DNA of 64,000 nt, from positions 62,001 to 126,000 of the forward strand of contig JAIWNE010000049.1 of the NCBI GenBank assembly GCA_025331445.1. The letters are read 5' to 3'. Of this stretch, positions 21,138-31,951 are shown piece after piece; positions within the stretch are counted from its first letter, which is position 1, and each line of letters opens with the position of its first letter. The stretch comes from Blakeslea trispora (lineage: Eukaryota; Mucoromycota; Mucoromycetes; Mucorales; Choanephoraceae). Below the pieces are notes generated by a model. The model saw nothing but the letters and a program-made list of their open reading frames with translations, was not told where the DNA came from and ran no database searches. A program made the translations under genes and the position numbers.

Positions 21138-21379
21138 ATGGTTCGCGCTACTATCCTCATCTTTGCTGCTCTCTGCATGGTTGCTTGCGTTTTCGCTGAT
21201 GATAATCAAGCCCCACAACGTCAAATTCTTAGTCCTAACTTGAAGGACTTTATCAGAGGAAATGACCGTTTGCTTCAAAGTAAGTGGAATACTATTATTT
21301 AATTGATACATTGGATTTTAACCCTTTTTTTCGCAAAATAGACGTTGGTGTTAACAATGGTGATAGCACAGAAGACTAA
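21138..21379 (+). CDS. Small secreted protein, 59 residues
   Basis: Two exons, 21138-21279 and 21342-21379, joined by a GTAAGT...ATAG intron. The first 21 residues form a clear signal peptide (MVRATILIFAALCMVACVFA, then DD). The mature part is about 38 residues, hydrophilic, without cysteines: it begins DDNQAPQRQILSPNLKDF and ends in GDSTED. It has its own TATA box, a canonical intron and an AATAAA signal (21426), so it looks like a real, possibly well-expressed gene that is too short for most ORF screens. No family recognised. Absence of cysteines argues against a classic disulfide-rich effector or defensin. Confidence 0.72.
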
Positions 21380-21425
21380 AACGGCGGAACATACTTCTAT
21401 GTCTGACTATACTGTTAGACTTTTC

Positions 21426-21431
21426 AATAAA
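21426..21431 (+). terminator. Polyadenylation signal AATAAA
   Basis: Canonical AATAAA 47 bp after the stop codon of the small secreted protein gene. Confidence 0.5.
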
Positions 21432-22695
21432 TAGCATTTTATCATTCACCTATTTTCATGAGAACAACTTATTTATATTCTTGCCTCTATAAGGGCTAGT
21501 ATTTCATATTAAGATTTGCTTTAAGTTGTTATTTTTATTTGATCGTCATATGAGTTCCCTTATTGTTTTGCTTATTGTATTTTATTCACTTTGGCTTTTG
21601 TCCTCCTCAATCAAACATGTAATTCCTTGCTTAAGCCCTTCCTTTGCTCTACTAAAAGTCAGAGAACTCAAAACATTGTTGCGAGCAATATTTTAGCACT
21701 TCATAATTATATGCTTTAGTATATCTCTATTTTTTTCATCCTTATTATACATCATATTATCGATCATCATCTTGTTCTATATATACTGTTATCACCTATT
21801 TCATCCCAAACTTATTCACAACTCACATTTACATCTATCCATTCAACGAATCAAACTTATCAATCTTCCTCAACATTTTTTGCATTTCACCATTATTATG
21901 CTATTTGATAGGCCAACAACAACATCAGACTAGTAATGACTCACGAATTAACTTAATCTAGATCCTTTTAGATAGAACTGTCATTACTAGTGTTACGCAC
22001 AGGAATTTTCCTAGTACTCAAGTATTTTCTGACTTCTTTTCGCTGCTTTGAATCCAACTCTGTATTTCCTATTTGGTATTTTACTCATTTGACAGCTCCT
22101 CTTGATCCCTTATTACACAACAACCTTATTAGAATCCTTCTCTGACTTTCCATATCATAATGAATAGAACTTTTAGACATCTATTAGTAATCCATACATG
22201 ATGACTCATTAACTTGACTGTTTAAATTATTAGTTTGCAAGTCCAACATGACTTCTTTTAGAATAGTATATAAACTCTTTAATCTTCTCTTATTAATAAA
22301 CTCAACTTATATCTCTCTTATTTACTTTACGCTTGGTTGTAGTTTGACATATTCACTACCTAAATCCACATATTGTTATTAGTCCCCTTGATACTTATTA
22401 CAGATCATTGTATTCATTTATTACATCTCTTCTTTCTATATCACTTTATTCTCTTTACTTTACTTATATCTATAGTCGGACGACTTAAAACCTGGTGCTC
22501 ATTACTTATAACCTTGCTGCCTGATTACTCTTTTATATCTATTTGTTCTCTTTCTCAAGTTACTGCAAAAACTATCCTTTGTCCTGTAACACTAGGATGA
22601 ACAGATATAGAGTTTTATTAAATAAACAAAAAGCTCATCATTAATTACATTCAATATTGACATGTAACATCATGAAAATATGAACAAAAAGAAAT
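21432..22695. other. Pyrimidine-skewed intergenic stretch
   Basis: About 21480-22610 is strongly T/C rich on the plus strand, with few G. It has no intact gene. A 12-bp inverted repeat lies at 21929-21940 and 21980-21991. Short open frames here (for example 22373-22600, Leu/Ile/Phe rich) are explained by the base skew. Confidence 0.45.
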
Positions 22696-22767
22696 GCCTT
22701 CTGCCAGAATCGAACTGGCGACCTTCTGCTTACTAGGCAGACGCTCTGCCAACTGAGCCAAGAAGGC
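22696..22767 (-). tRNA. tRNA-Thr (anticodon AGT)
   Basis: 72-nt cloverleaf on the minus strand with no intron. The 7-bp acceptor stem pairs GCCTTCT with AGAAGGC. The D arm is GCTC-AGTTGGCA-GAGC. The anticodon stem TCTGC/GCAGA encloses the loop CTAGTAA, so the anticodon is AGT (read as IGU). The T arm is GCCAG-TTCGATT-CTGGC. A and B box promoters are intact. Confidence 0.95.
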
Positions 22768-25286
22768 TGGATATTATCTGAAACATAAAACAAAAATATA
22801 TCGCAACAATTTGACAAAATTCCGGCAAAATTCCGGTATATTTGCGACTCGGAATTTTTGAGTGCGGTACATTTCCGGTGATTACCTCAGTATCCTTCTA
22901 CATTGAGGTGAGGAATGAGCAATGGTTTTACTCATTGTTATTGCTATTGACTCTACCTGAACCTTCATTTTAGCAAATAAACATTCAACTATCTTTTCTT
23001 TTGCTAATGTAGTCTACCTTTATGATGTACCTTTCTTTTACGTAGCCTTATTTTCATTGTTGGGTCAAATTACTACAAATGTGCTGTATTGCTTTGGGCA
23101 GACAATAGTGCCTGCCAGTATACATTGAGCAATTCTAAATAAAGGAGCAGACTCGCTTATATTATGACGTTTATATAATAAGTTTTTGTTGTGTTTGCTC
23201 GCTGTTTCGTATGTATGTAACAGCAGGCTTGGATTACATCTACAATGAAGTAAGAGAGGCAAGAAAGCTAAGACAAGGTAAATAGCCGAGTACTTACATT
23301 CAATAATGAAGATCGAAGTGTATGGGAAAGTCATATGTAGCTGCTACAAGCTAGACGCAATAACGCTTATTTCCCAAATCTCACTCAAACAAGCAAAATT
23401 TATACCTGTGATAATCTGTCCTCAATAAGTTCTTGTCTTTTGGTTATAGATTTTTTAGTGTGATGCAATCATTAGTTTGTAACAACACAGAGAGCCTAAA
23501 TGAAGCACGCTCAATAATAAATAATGAAACACGGCAAAACACTTTGTCTATAACAATGCATTGTAAGTACAACTATAGATACAATTACAAAACCGTTCAT
23601 GAGTACAACAGTACAGAATAATTAGCCAACATAGGCCACTTTTAGTTATCACTAAAAAAAAAGGAATAATGGTTTTTGGGTATAACGAATAGAGAAATCA
23701 ATACAACATCTGATATAGTAGATAGGCTTATAAAGCTAAAACTGATAAAATTCTTATTCTATTGTTTGAAGTCATCTCCTCAAACAAAACTGTATAACGC
23801 TCGTCTCTTTTTCATTTTTTTAATTTAAACCACATCAAAACTTCACACCTGTCTTTATGTAGTGAATAGTTTATGTGATGAGTTACATACCCACAGATAC
23901 CAACATCCTTCAATTAGTCAATCAAATCCTTCTACCTCAAACAACAATTCATTCAATGGTTAAGGTCTATAATTATTCTTGATGCTTCCAATTTTGAAAG
24001 ACTGTCCAAACTAGTAATAAGCTCTTACCAATCTATCCTTTGCTTTCGATTGTTGCTTTTTTGCTGTAAACGGTGCAAGCATTTTGTGCGAACTTCATCT
24101 ACCAATTGATTGGCAGCTCAACTAAAAGAGAAAGAAACATTCGATTTCTTAACAACAACAAACCCCTTATCACGAAATTATTGACATCTCAAGCGACTCG
24201 GATAGTAAATATAGTGCCCTGAAGATAAAAAAACACACCAAAATCAAATTTCATGTTAGTCTTGAGATATTTGTATAATCATTATAATACTACGAAATCG
24301 ACTTAAACAAGAATTGCCTCGAGAATACTAAAAACACAGAGGATCTTGGCTCATCATTTTAGAACCAATCAACATAAAATCTTGCTGAGAAGAATCTTGT
24401 TATAGAACTCTATGTAGGGACTACCTTTGACATCATATAGTCATTAAAAAAAAGAACTGCCTAGTCGAAGCCTTTCCTTCTCTCTCTCTCCTTTTAGAAG
24501 TTTGAATAGCAGTAGAGTATAGGAAATTGCGCTAGAAAGAAGTAGAACCAGAAGTACTGCTAATTGAAAAATCTGGCTGACATGCAAGCAAGAAACTTCA
24601 GAACCTGAAGCTCAAGAACCATATTATTTGGGAGTTCATACATCATTTTCAGTGCGACTATAAAAAACGACACGCCCGTAGTAAAGTCCTTTCAGTTTCA
24701 TTACTAATTTACATGCTATAAACAACAGTATCGTTGGCTCAAATTTGTTGCCAATCAAGGATAAGCCGAATACAAATTTTGCTCTTAAACAAGCTATATA
24801 CATTGGTGATCTTCTTATTGATCTTCTATTCAATTCAACCTTTACTCTTCCAAAATCCTTGGCTTCTGTGAACAGCTGCAGCTTTCAAAACAGTTAACGA
24901 GAATTGTGTTTTCTTAACCAAAAAGGTATTCTCCCTTCCTTTCTTTTCATCAAACTGGCAAGGGTAATATTTGTTCAATCTGTAGAAGCAGATGAAAATA
25001 AATGAGCTTGAAGCACATGTGTTTAATGAGAAAAGTCACTATATGTCAAAAAGTTGAGGTTGAAAACATTTAAATTACGAATGTGTTCAGTAAAAAAAAA
25101 AGACGCAGTAAATGATCAAGCAAAAATGAGTGATTGTATCATCTGTCAAAAAGAAAGGGCGATTTTTAAACCTAAGCATGAAACAACCTACTAAACAAAA
25201 ACATTTTATGTCAACAAGTTATGAGTTTAAATTTTCTTTTGTTCGCTTGCTATATGAATAATTTAAGTTTATTTTGCTTTACTGTT
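22768..25286. other. Gene-poor intergenic region with 5' tRNA flank repeat
   Basis: 2.5 kb. Next to the tRNA (48-115 bp upstream of it in its own direction) lies a small cluster of AATTCCGG-like motifs, listed separately. A minus-strand patch at 24636-24833 reads as coding-like for 65 residues but I see no family. The rest shows nothing recognisable. Confidence 0.4.
22815..22878. repeat. 11-bp tandem repeat and TTCCGG motif cluster
   Basis: caaaattccgg occurs twice head to tail (22815-22825 and 22826-22836), followed by tcggaattt and acatttccggt. GC content and motif use differ from the surrounding AT-rich DNA. It may be the end of an inserted element or a regulatory cluster. Confidence 0.5.
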
Positions 25287-26670
25287 TTATGCACTAGTTT
25301 CATCAGCTTCTTCCTTTCTAGCTTTGAAACACTTGGGCATTTGGTAGGCAGGTACTTCCTTTCTATCAGAGCCTTGTGCAAAGTTTGGTGGCTTGGACAC
25401 TAAACCCAATAGTTCAAACATCTTTTTATCATCAGAAAATTCGTTATTGGGAGTAGTCAATAACTTGTCACCGGTGAAGATGGAATTAGCACCTGCCATG
25501 AAACACAAAGCTTGTTCAGGAACCGAGAAGCGAACACGGCCTGCAGATAAACGAACCATAGACTTGGGCATGACGATACGAGCAGTAGCAATCATGCGCA
25601 CCATCTCAAACACAGAGACTGGCTCTTGCTTCTCTAATGGTGTACCCTCCACAGCCAACAAGGCATTGACAGGAACACTTTCGGGATGCACAGTCAATGT
25701 GGATAAAGTATGCAACAAGCCCACTCGGTCTTCTTCCTTTTCACCCAAGCCAATGATACCGCCGGAGCAGACGGAGATACCAGCCTTTTGAGCGTTATCA
25801 ATTGTCTTTAGACGTTCATCATAGGTACGAGTAGTGATAATCTTGGGATAGAATTCACGTGATGTGTCCAAGTTGTGATTGTAGGCTGTCAGACCAGCAT
25901 TCTTCAATGCCTTTGCTTGCTCTTCATCCAACATACCCAATGTACAGCATACTTCCATACCCATTGAACTATAAAATTGAATGAGTCAACATTTCCTCCC
26001 TTTTTTTTTCTCTCTCTCTTTTTCTTCTTTTTACTTACCGAATCACCTTGACATGGTCCAAGATTTTATTAAAGTTGGATTTACGGCCAGCTAAATCTCT
26101 CCAGGCAGCGCCCATACAAAATCTAGATAAGCCAAATGAACCAATTAGGAACTGGTGATACACCCTTTTTTTTTCTCTTTGGACCCAATCAGTTACTTAC
26201 CTTGTACTACCAGCATCTTTAGCTCTTTGAGCAGCGAAAAGGATTTCATCAGAGTCAAGGATCTTTTGAGCCTTGACAGATGTCTTGTAGCGGGAAGACT
26301 GAGGACAGTATTTACAATCTTCAGTACAACCACCTGTTTTGATAGATAGCAAAGTACATTGTTGTACTTCTCTGGCGTTGAAATTCTCACGGTGTACCTT
26401 TGCCTATGAATATATATAGATGAGTAAACCTAAAGGTTGTTTGAACGAAAAAAAAAAAAAACTTACACCATGATACAACAAATCCATCAATGGAGAGTCA
26501 TAAATGGATTGAATTTCTTCTCTTGACCAATCATTTCTCATTGGGCCGTTTGCATGGATAGCAGCAGCTGAAAGGCCTTCAGTTACATTCTTTTGAGTAA
26601 CAGCAGCAAGGCGAGTGGGAATAGCTGTGCTGAACTGTCTTGAATTTTTTAAGACACGGAAGGCAAACAT
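25287..26670 (-). CDS. BIO2: Biotin synthase
   Basis: Four exons, about 385 residues. This radical-SAM enzyme inserts sulfur into dethiobiotin, the last step of biotin synthesis, in mitochondria. The N-terminus ([18 protein letters not shown]) is rich in Arg/Ser without acidic residues, as in a mitochondrial presequence. Exon 2 has the radical-SAM cluster motif C-x3-C-x2-C in [14 protein letters not shown] and then the QSSRYKT segment. Exon 3 has [14 protein letters not shown], and the last exon has [22 protein letters not shown], the [12 protein letters not shown] segment and SAGRVRFS with the conserved Arg ligand to the [2Fe-2S] cluster. The start codon is 260 bp from that of BIO3-BIO1, which is divergent, so both probably share control. 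Confidence 0.96.
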
Positions 26671-26930
26671 GATAAGAGAAGATGAAGAAATTAAAGAAAA
26701 GAAAGAAGAAAAAGAGAGAGAGAAAAAAAAAGAGAGAGAGAGAGAGAGAGAGTAAACACAAACGCGTAGACTTTTAATCTAATCAAACAATGAAAAAGTT
26801 GGGGAGAAAAAAAAAAAAAGAGATGTATTATCCGGAGCGCGGGTTGGTTCGTTTTTGGCCCTGATTAAATCCTTCGATTCTTACTGTTTAATCTTTCTCT
26901 TTTTTCTGTTTCATCTAATTATTTATTTTC
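26671..26930. promoter_or_regulatory. Shared BIO2 / BIO3-BIO1 divergent promoter
   Basis: 260 bp between two divergent start codons of the same pathway. It contains a (GA)n tract on the BIO2 side (26731-26752), an ACGCGT at 26763-26768 and a GC-richer core (tccggagcgcgggttgg, about 26831-26847) that could be a binding site for a common regulator. Confidence 0.6.
26731..26752. repeat. (GA)n microsatellite in the BIO promoter
   Basis: Perfect GA dinucleotide tract of about 22 bp inside a longer purine-only stretch (26690-26752). Confidence 0.85.
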
Positions 26931-29538
26931 ATGCCGTCTGCTTTTTTACCTACTCGAGCTTTTCAAGCTTATCAGATTTTTGCAGCTAATACAAACGTAG
27001 GAAAAACAATTCTGGCTACAGGCTTATGTAGAGCTGCTGCTATTGTAGCAAAAGAAAACAATCGCGATGTATTCTACCTGAAGCCTGTACAAACAGGTTA
27101 TCCTGTGGACAGTGATGAAAGGTACTCTATAAAAAAGACAAGTTGATGCCCGAGAAAAAAAAAGCGATTCATCTTAAATTAGACATGTCAAAACTTTCAA
27201 TGCATCTGATCTATTAAAAACAAGCACATTGTATGCCTATCCTGACCCTGTCAGCCCTCATATCGCAACAAATAAGGTTTGAATGGCATTAACAGCGATT
27301 GTCCAGTTTTGATGATTAATATGAAATTCAATATTTTAGCCTCCGCATGATAAAGAAGTGTTGGAAAAAGTCAAGCAGCATATGTTGGACTGTGTGAGAC
27401 AACAAAAGAAAAATGGCAGCTATTTCTTTTTAGAGACTGCTGGAGGTATTCATAGTCCAGTCATGTCAGGTAAAGAAAATGACAGTAATATTAAAATAAA
27501 TAAATAAAATTATCATGATAAAATAGGATTGTTTGGGGTAAAAAAGTAAATTAAATAGAGTTTTTTTTTTTGACAGGTACGCCCCAAGTGGATTTTTATC
27601 GAAGCCTAAGATTGCCTACTATATTAGTGGGCGATAGTAACCTCGGTGGTATCTCGACCACTCTGACTTCGCTTGAATCCCTACATATCCGTGGTTATGA
27701 TGTCCCTACTATTTTGTTATTTGATCAACCCAACTACAAGAATCATACATTGATTCATCAACAGGCTCAAAAGATAAATGAATCACTGGTAGCCACCATT
27801 CCTCATCCTCCTGCTGCTCTAGAAGATCCTGTGCTGGAAAAGGCTTCTATGGAAAAATACTATGCTCAAGTAGATGAATACTTACTGCCTGTCATCAAAG
27901 CCCTCGATCTCAAGCACCAAGAACGGTTTGATCGATTAGAGACTATGGCACAAAAATCCAAAGATACCTTTTGGTGGCCATTTACTCAACACGAGATTGT
28001 CAAGGATGTCACGGTGATTGATTCTGCTCATCAAGATTATTTCACTACCTATAAGGCAGATACGGCCCAAGAGATGTTTGACTCATGTGCCAGTTGGTGG
28101 ACTCAAGGTCTTGGCCATGCTAACCCCGACTTGACTTTGGCAGCTGCTCACGCCGCTGGTCGTTATGGTCATGTCATTTTCCCGGAATCCACAAATGAAA
28201 CTGCCCTTGGTTTGGCCGAAAAGGTGCTGGAGAAGGATACCTGGGCCTCTCGTGTCTTCTTTTCTGACAATGGATCGACTGCTATGGAAGTAGCTCTCAA
28301 GATGGCCATGGCTGCGACTGCTAAACGTTATCAATTTGACACTAAACAGCCTGTTGAAGTGTTGGGGATTGATGGTAGTTATCATGGTGACACGATTGGT
28401 GCCATGGATGCCAGCCCTCCTAACGTTTACAACGAGCAAGTCCAATGGTATGAGCCTCGGGGTCACTGGCTCAAACCTCCTTCTGTTCATATCTCTCAAG
28501 GTAAACCCTATGTTCGTTTACCAGCTGAGATTACTGCTCATGATCAACAGAAGCGTACTCGTGTTTCATTCAAATCTATCAGCGATATCTATTCACCCCA
28601 TCAAACGGGTCTGGCTAATACTTATGCTCACTATATCCGTCAAGAGCTCAGTCAATTAAAGCAACAGAAGCGTCGTATTGGTTCTCTCCTGATGGAGCCT
28701 GTCTTGATGGGAGCAGGTGGCATGATCTTTGTGGACCCCTTATTTCAACGTACATTGATTGATATTGTGCGTCAAGAAGGTGCTCAACTCTTGTATGGCG
28801 TTGATCCAAACTCACCTAAAGATAGCTGGCAAGGTTTACCCGTCATTTTTGATGAAGTGTTTGCTGGGTGGTACAGATTGGGTCGTCGATCGGCATCTGA
28901 ATTCCTTGGAGTAGTAAGTCCACAGATTTTTTTATTAATCGAAAGGAAACCCCAACATTTCATTCTTTCTATTTTAGACACCAGACATTGTTGCCTATGC
29001 AAAGACATTGACAGGCGGACTTTTACCTCTGGCCTTGACAGTGACAAAGGAGTCCATCTATGATGTCTTTTTATCGGAAAACAAGCCGGATTGTTTGCTT
29101 CACGGCCATTCTTACACAGCTCACCCTATGGGATGTGCTGTTGCCAAGAAATCAATTGAGACATTGGATCACTTAAATGCCGAGACCTGGCAACCATTCC
29201 GTCAAGATTGGGAAAACCACTCTATCTGGTCCATGTGGTCACCTGACACTGTAGATCAGTTATCTCGTCTCGATCGAGTGGAGAGTGTGATGACTTTAGG
29301 GTCAGTGTTGGCAGTTGAACTGAAAGATGATGAGAATAAGGGCTATAGTTCATCTGTATCCAAGTCTGTGATTCAACAGTTACGTTCTGGTGTATTCAAG
29401 AGTGGCTCCAACAACTTGTTTGCCAGACCTCTCGGTAATGTAGTCTATCTGATGACATCGCAAATTACAACGCAAGAAAATGTACGTGCTTGTGAAATGG
29501 CTCTATTAGAAACACTTGAAAACATTTCTCGCTCATAA
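26931..29538 (+). CDS. Bifunctional dethiobiotin synthetase / DAPA aminotransferase (BIO3-BIO1 fusion)
   Basis: Five exons, about 770 residues. The N-terminal part (about residues 1-230) is dethiobiotin synthetase: P-loop NTNVGKTILATGL, KPVQTGYP, FLETAGGIHSPV and PTILVGDSNLGG. The C-terminal part is a PLP-dependent class III aminotransferase (diaminopelargonic acid synthase): WWPFTQH, SWWTQGLGHANP, FFSDNGSTAMEVALKMA, GSYHGDTIGAMD, PVIFDEVFAGWYRLGRR, the cofactor Lys in VAYAKTLTGGLLPL, and HGHSYTAHPMGCAVA. The fused order is that of the plant and fungal BIO3-BIO1 gene. The reactions are 7-keto-8-aminopelargonate to DAPA and DAPA to dethiobiotin. The third exon boundary splits a Gly codon before TPQVDF. 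The upstream KAPA synthase gene is not in the window. Confidence 0.95.
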
Positions 29539-29595
29539 CAATTAAAAAAAAAAAAAGAAAACGCTCCTTTTGTGTATATTCATTTCTTATTATTA

Positions 29596-30774
29596 TTATG
29601 TCTTTTGCTTTGATTTTCCTCCTTTGCCTCCGTTATAGCCATATTTAGCTCTCTTTTCAGCAGGCTTCAAAATCTATTTGTTTTTTTATCAATCATCCAT
29701 TCTATTCTTCTTCTTCTTCTTCTTCTTCTTCTTGTCATTACCTGGAAAGAACACATCAGGGACTCATCCACACTCATCATAGCACCAGCATTATCAAATT
29801 CACCACAATAGTTGGGTGCTGAAAAGATGGTCACTAATTGTCTCTTTGCGAAAAACTCATACCCATCCTCAACGACTTGATGTGCACGACAGATGAGATC
29901 TAAATCATGCTTCTGTAAGAACCGAGATACGATATCTGCACCAAATGTGAAGGAAATGCCACGGTCATTTTCACTCCATCCAGTAACATCCTTATCAGGA
30001 TCAGACCATAACAAATCAGACAATAAGCCTTAAAAGAAGAATAGTCATCGATCAACTCCTTCCTTCCTTTTTTTCTTTCTCTCGTTTTGTCTTGTACTAA
30101 TACGAGTAACAGTTGTATATTACCTGTATCAGGTACATCTGTTGGACGCATTACTCTGCGAATCTGTTCCATGTTTTGTAGGTCAGGTGACAGCCCACCA
30201 TGCATACACATAATCTTTTCGTCAATAATAGCAGCAATAGGCAAGCAATTGAAACAATCCGTGAATATCTTCCATAGCTTAATGTTGTATCGTCTTTTAC
30301 ACTCGTCATAAAAGCCATAGATTCGGTTGATACTGGCACTCTCATGATTACCACGAAGAATAAAGAAGTTTTCAGGGTATTTGATTTTGTAGGCCAACAG
30401 CAGACAGATGGTCTCTAATGACTGTTTGCCTCTATCAACATAGTCACCCATAAACAGATAATTGGCTTCTGGAGGGAATCCGCCATATTCAAACAGTCGC
30501 AATAGATCATAGTATTGTCCATGAATATCACCACATACTTTGATGGGTGCTTCCAGATCTAACAGGATAGGTTGACTCATGAATATCTCACGTGCTTTCT
30601 GGCAAAGGAATCGAATTTCATGTTCTGCCAATTGAACTTGTTTTCCCGGGCGACTTCCTCTGACTTTTTAGTGGATTAGATCTCTCTCTTTAGTTGTCAA
30701 TTCTTTTCTTGTATCTAACCTTCCAAAAGTCGTGCTATAATAGAATCAACATCTGCCTCTATCATATCTGCCAT
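29596..30774 (-). CDS. GLC7: Ser/Thr protein phosphatase PP1 catalytic subunit
   Basis: Five exons, about 320 residues, the family length. Metal-ligand motifs are all present: GDIHGQ, GDYVDRG and RGNHE, plus the MHGGLSP and [14 protein letters not shown] segments; the latter includes the toxin-sensitive beta12-beta13 loop YCGEF. The first exon (30774-30720) encodes [18 protein letters not shown] and splits a Val codon; its donor is GTTAGA, not GTAAG. The next begins [11 protein letters not shown]. The C-terminus is [15 protein letters not shown] followed by a short Lys-rich end. PP1 works with many targeting subunits in mitosis, glycogen control and transcription. A (TTC)n tract lies in its last intron. 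It converges with BIO3-BIO1, with only 57 bp between the stop codons. Confidence 0.96.
29705..29733. repeat. (TTC)n microsatellite in a PP1 intron
   Basis: About ten TTC units in the last intron of the PP1 gene. Confidence 0.85.
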
Positions 30775-31193
30775 TTTTTTCTTATTGTTTCTTGTGTTGA
30801 CTATAAAAAAAAAAAGAAATAAGGCGCGCCATTCTATAAGGACAAACACGGCACATACCTTGTTAAATAGAGCCTTTTCTGTTTGTTCTGCTTTATACTG
30901 TATACTGCGAACAGTAATAACACTATTCAAGTGTAGATTGAATAAGAAAAGAAAAAAAAAAGATAAAGAAAGAAGCAAGAGTGATATTATTCGAATGAAA
31001 GAGAGTAGCCAATCAGAATCGAGACACTTTTTTTTTATTTCTTAAGACAAAATACCATACACTAGATAAGATAAAGTAATTGCTTCAATTCCTTGTTAGA
31101 GCAGAAAAGAAACAATTTCAGCTAATTCAAAATACGCTGTAATTTCTTTTTTTTTTTTTTTAATTTTTTTTATATATATTTTACCACTTTTTT
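30775..31193. promoter_or_regulatory. Divergent promoter between PP1 and the RGG/DPW protein
   Basis: About 420 bp between divergent start codons. A CCAAT box lies near 31000-31012 (gtagccaatcag). T-rich and A-rich runs border both starts. Nothing else recognised. Confidence 0.5.
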
Positions 31194-31460
31194 ATGTCAT
31201 TTCAAGGTCGCTCATACCATAGAGGACATGGTTCTCACAGAGGTGGTTTCCGAGGAAATTACAGAAAAAGAGGTGGCATGCCCATGTCTCAACAGTCTTC
31301 TTATGAACAATTCTACCTGCCAAGCTTTACTCAGGATCCTTGGCAGACCATTGAACATCCCAACATAACTCAGCCAGACAGTTTTAATAAGTATAATAAA
31401 CATGCATTCTATTTGCCGAGCTTTACTCAAGATCCTTGGCAACATCTTAATAAAATTTAA
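31194..31460 (+). CDS. MPLKIP/TTDN1-like small RGG protein with duplicated DPW motif
   Basis: Single exon, 88 residues. Residues 1-30 are rich in Arg, Gly and His (RGG/RG type, RNA-binding character). Residues 40-50 and 72-82 both read FYLPSFTQDPW. Human MPLKIP (TTDN1) carries one similar element, YFKPSMLEDPW, near its C-terminus, after a long Gly/Pro/Ser-rich region; that element is the conserved part that joins it to the lariat debranching and intron-binding machinery. The two copies here are also nearly identical in DNA (31311-31345 and 31407-31441), so one was copied recently. The protein is half the human length. Call rests on this motif alone. The stop codon is 24 bp from that of NAA38 on the other strand. 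Confidence 0.55.
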   Translation: MSFQGRSYHRGHGSHRGGFRGNYRKRGGMPMSQQSSYEQFYLPSFTQDPWQTIEHPNITQPDSFNKYNKHAFYLPSFTQDPWQHLNKI

Positions 31461-31484
31461 TATCATACAAAAAGAAAGGGGAGT

Positions 31485-31789
31485 TTAGGTATATAGGGCA
31501 TCTACAGTATCTAGATCTTCAGCTTCTACTTTGACCAAGTGTTTACCGGGAATCATCACTAGACCAACAAGTCGTTTTTCAGCTAAAGAACAATAGGTTA
31601 AGTCTGAACTGATCTTTCCAGTAAGCTAAACTCACTTCCTCTAAATTCTTCAGTCTGAGCAAGGATCATATTCTTGTCTTTATCGATACATACAAATGTT
31701 CCTATAAACACTCTACCATCACTGATACGCACACGTGATTTGAAGTTGAGATACGACTGAAGTTTTCTAATGTTCTCTGTATCCATCAT
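31485..31789 (-). CDS. NatC auxiliary subunit NAA38 (LSMD1-type Sm-like protein)
   Basis: Two exons give about 84 residues forming one Sm/LSm fold. Sm1 has RVRISDGRVFIGTFVCIDKDKNMILAQTEEF, split after EFRG, and Sm2 has RLVGLVMIPGKHLVKVE. The Sm1 Arg/Asp pattern and the V-M-I-P-G-K/H-H of Sm2 match NAA38/LSMD1 (human: LVGCFLCTDRDCNVIL and GLAMVPGHHIV) better than LSm8 or the canonical Sm proteins. NAA38 is a small subunit of the NatC N-terminal acetyltransferase (with NAA30 and NAA35). Two adjacent ATGs open the frame (31789 and 31786). The exon junction splits a Thr codon (A|CT) with donor GTGAGT. Confidence 0.82.
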
Positions 31790-31951
31790 GAAAAAGAAAA
31801 CTAAAAAAAAAAAAAAGTGTGTCTGAACCAAATACAAAGATTAAGTTTAAAACTGACGTAACTTTGAATCGGTTAAATAAACTGCTTAAAACGAAAAAAA
31901 GACTTGGCTTTTCTTTATTCTCTTTTTATTATTATTATTAACAAAGACACA

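Noticed and set aside
22373..22600. Leu/Ile/Phe-rich 75-residue frame resembling a membrane peptide
   Set aside because: Explained by the T/C skew of the region.
28083..28499. 138-residue minus-strand frame
   Set aside because: Lies wholly within the aminotransferase exon of BIO3-BIO1; no independent features.
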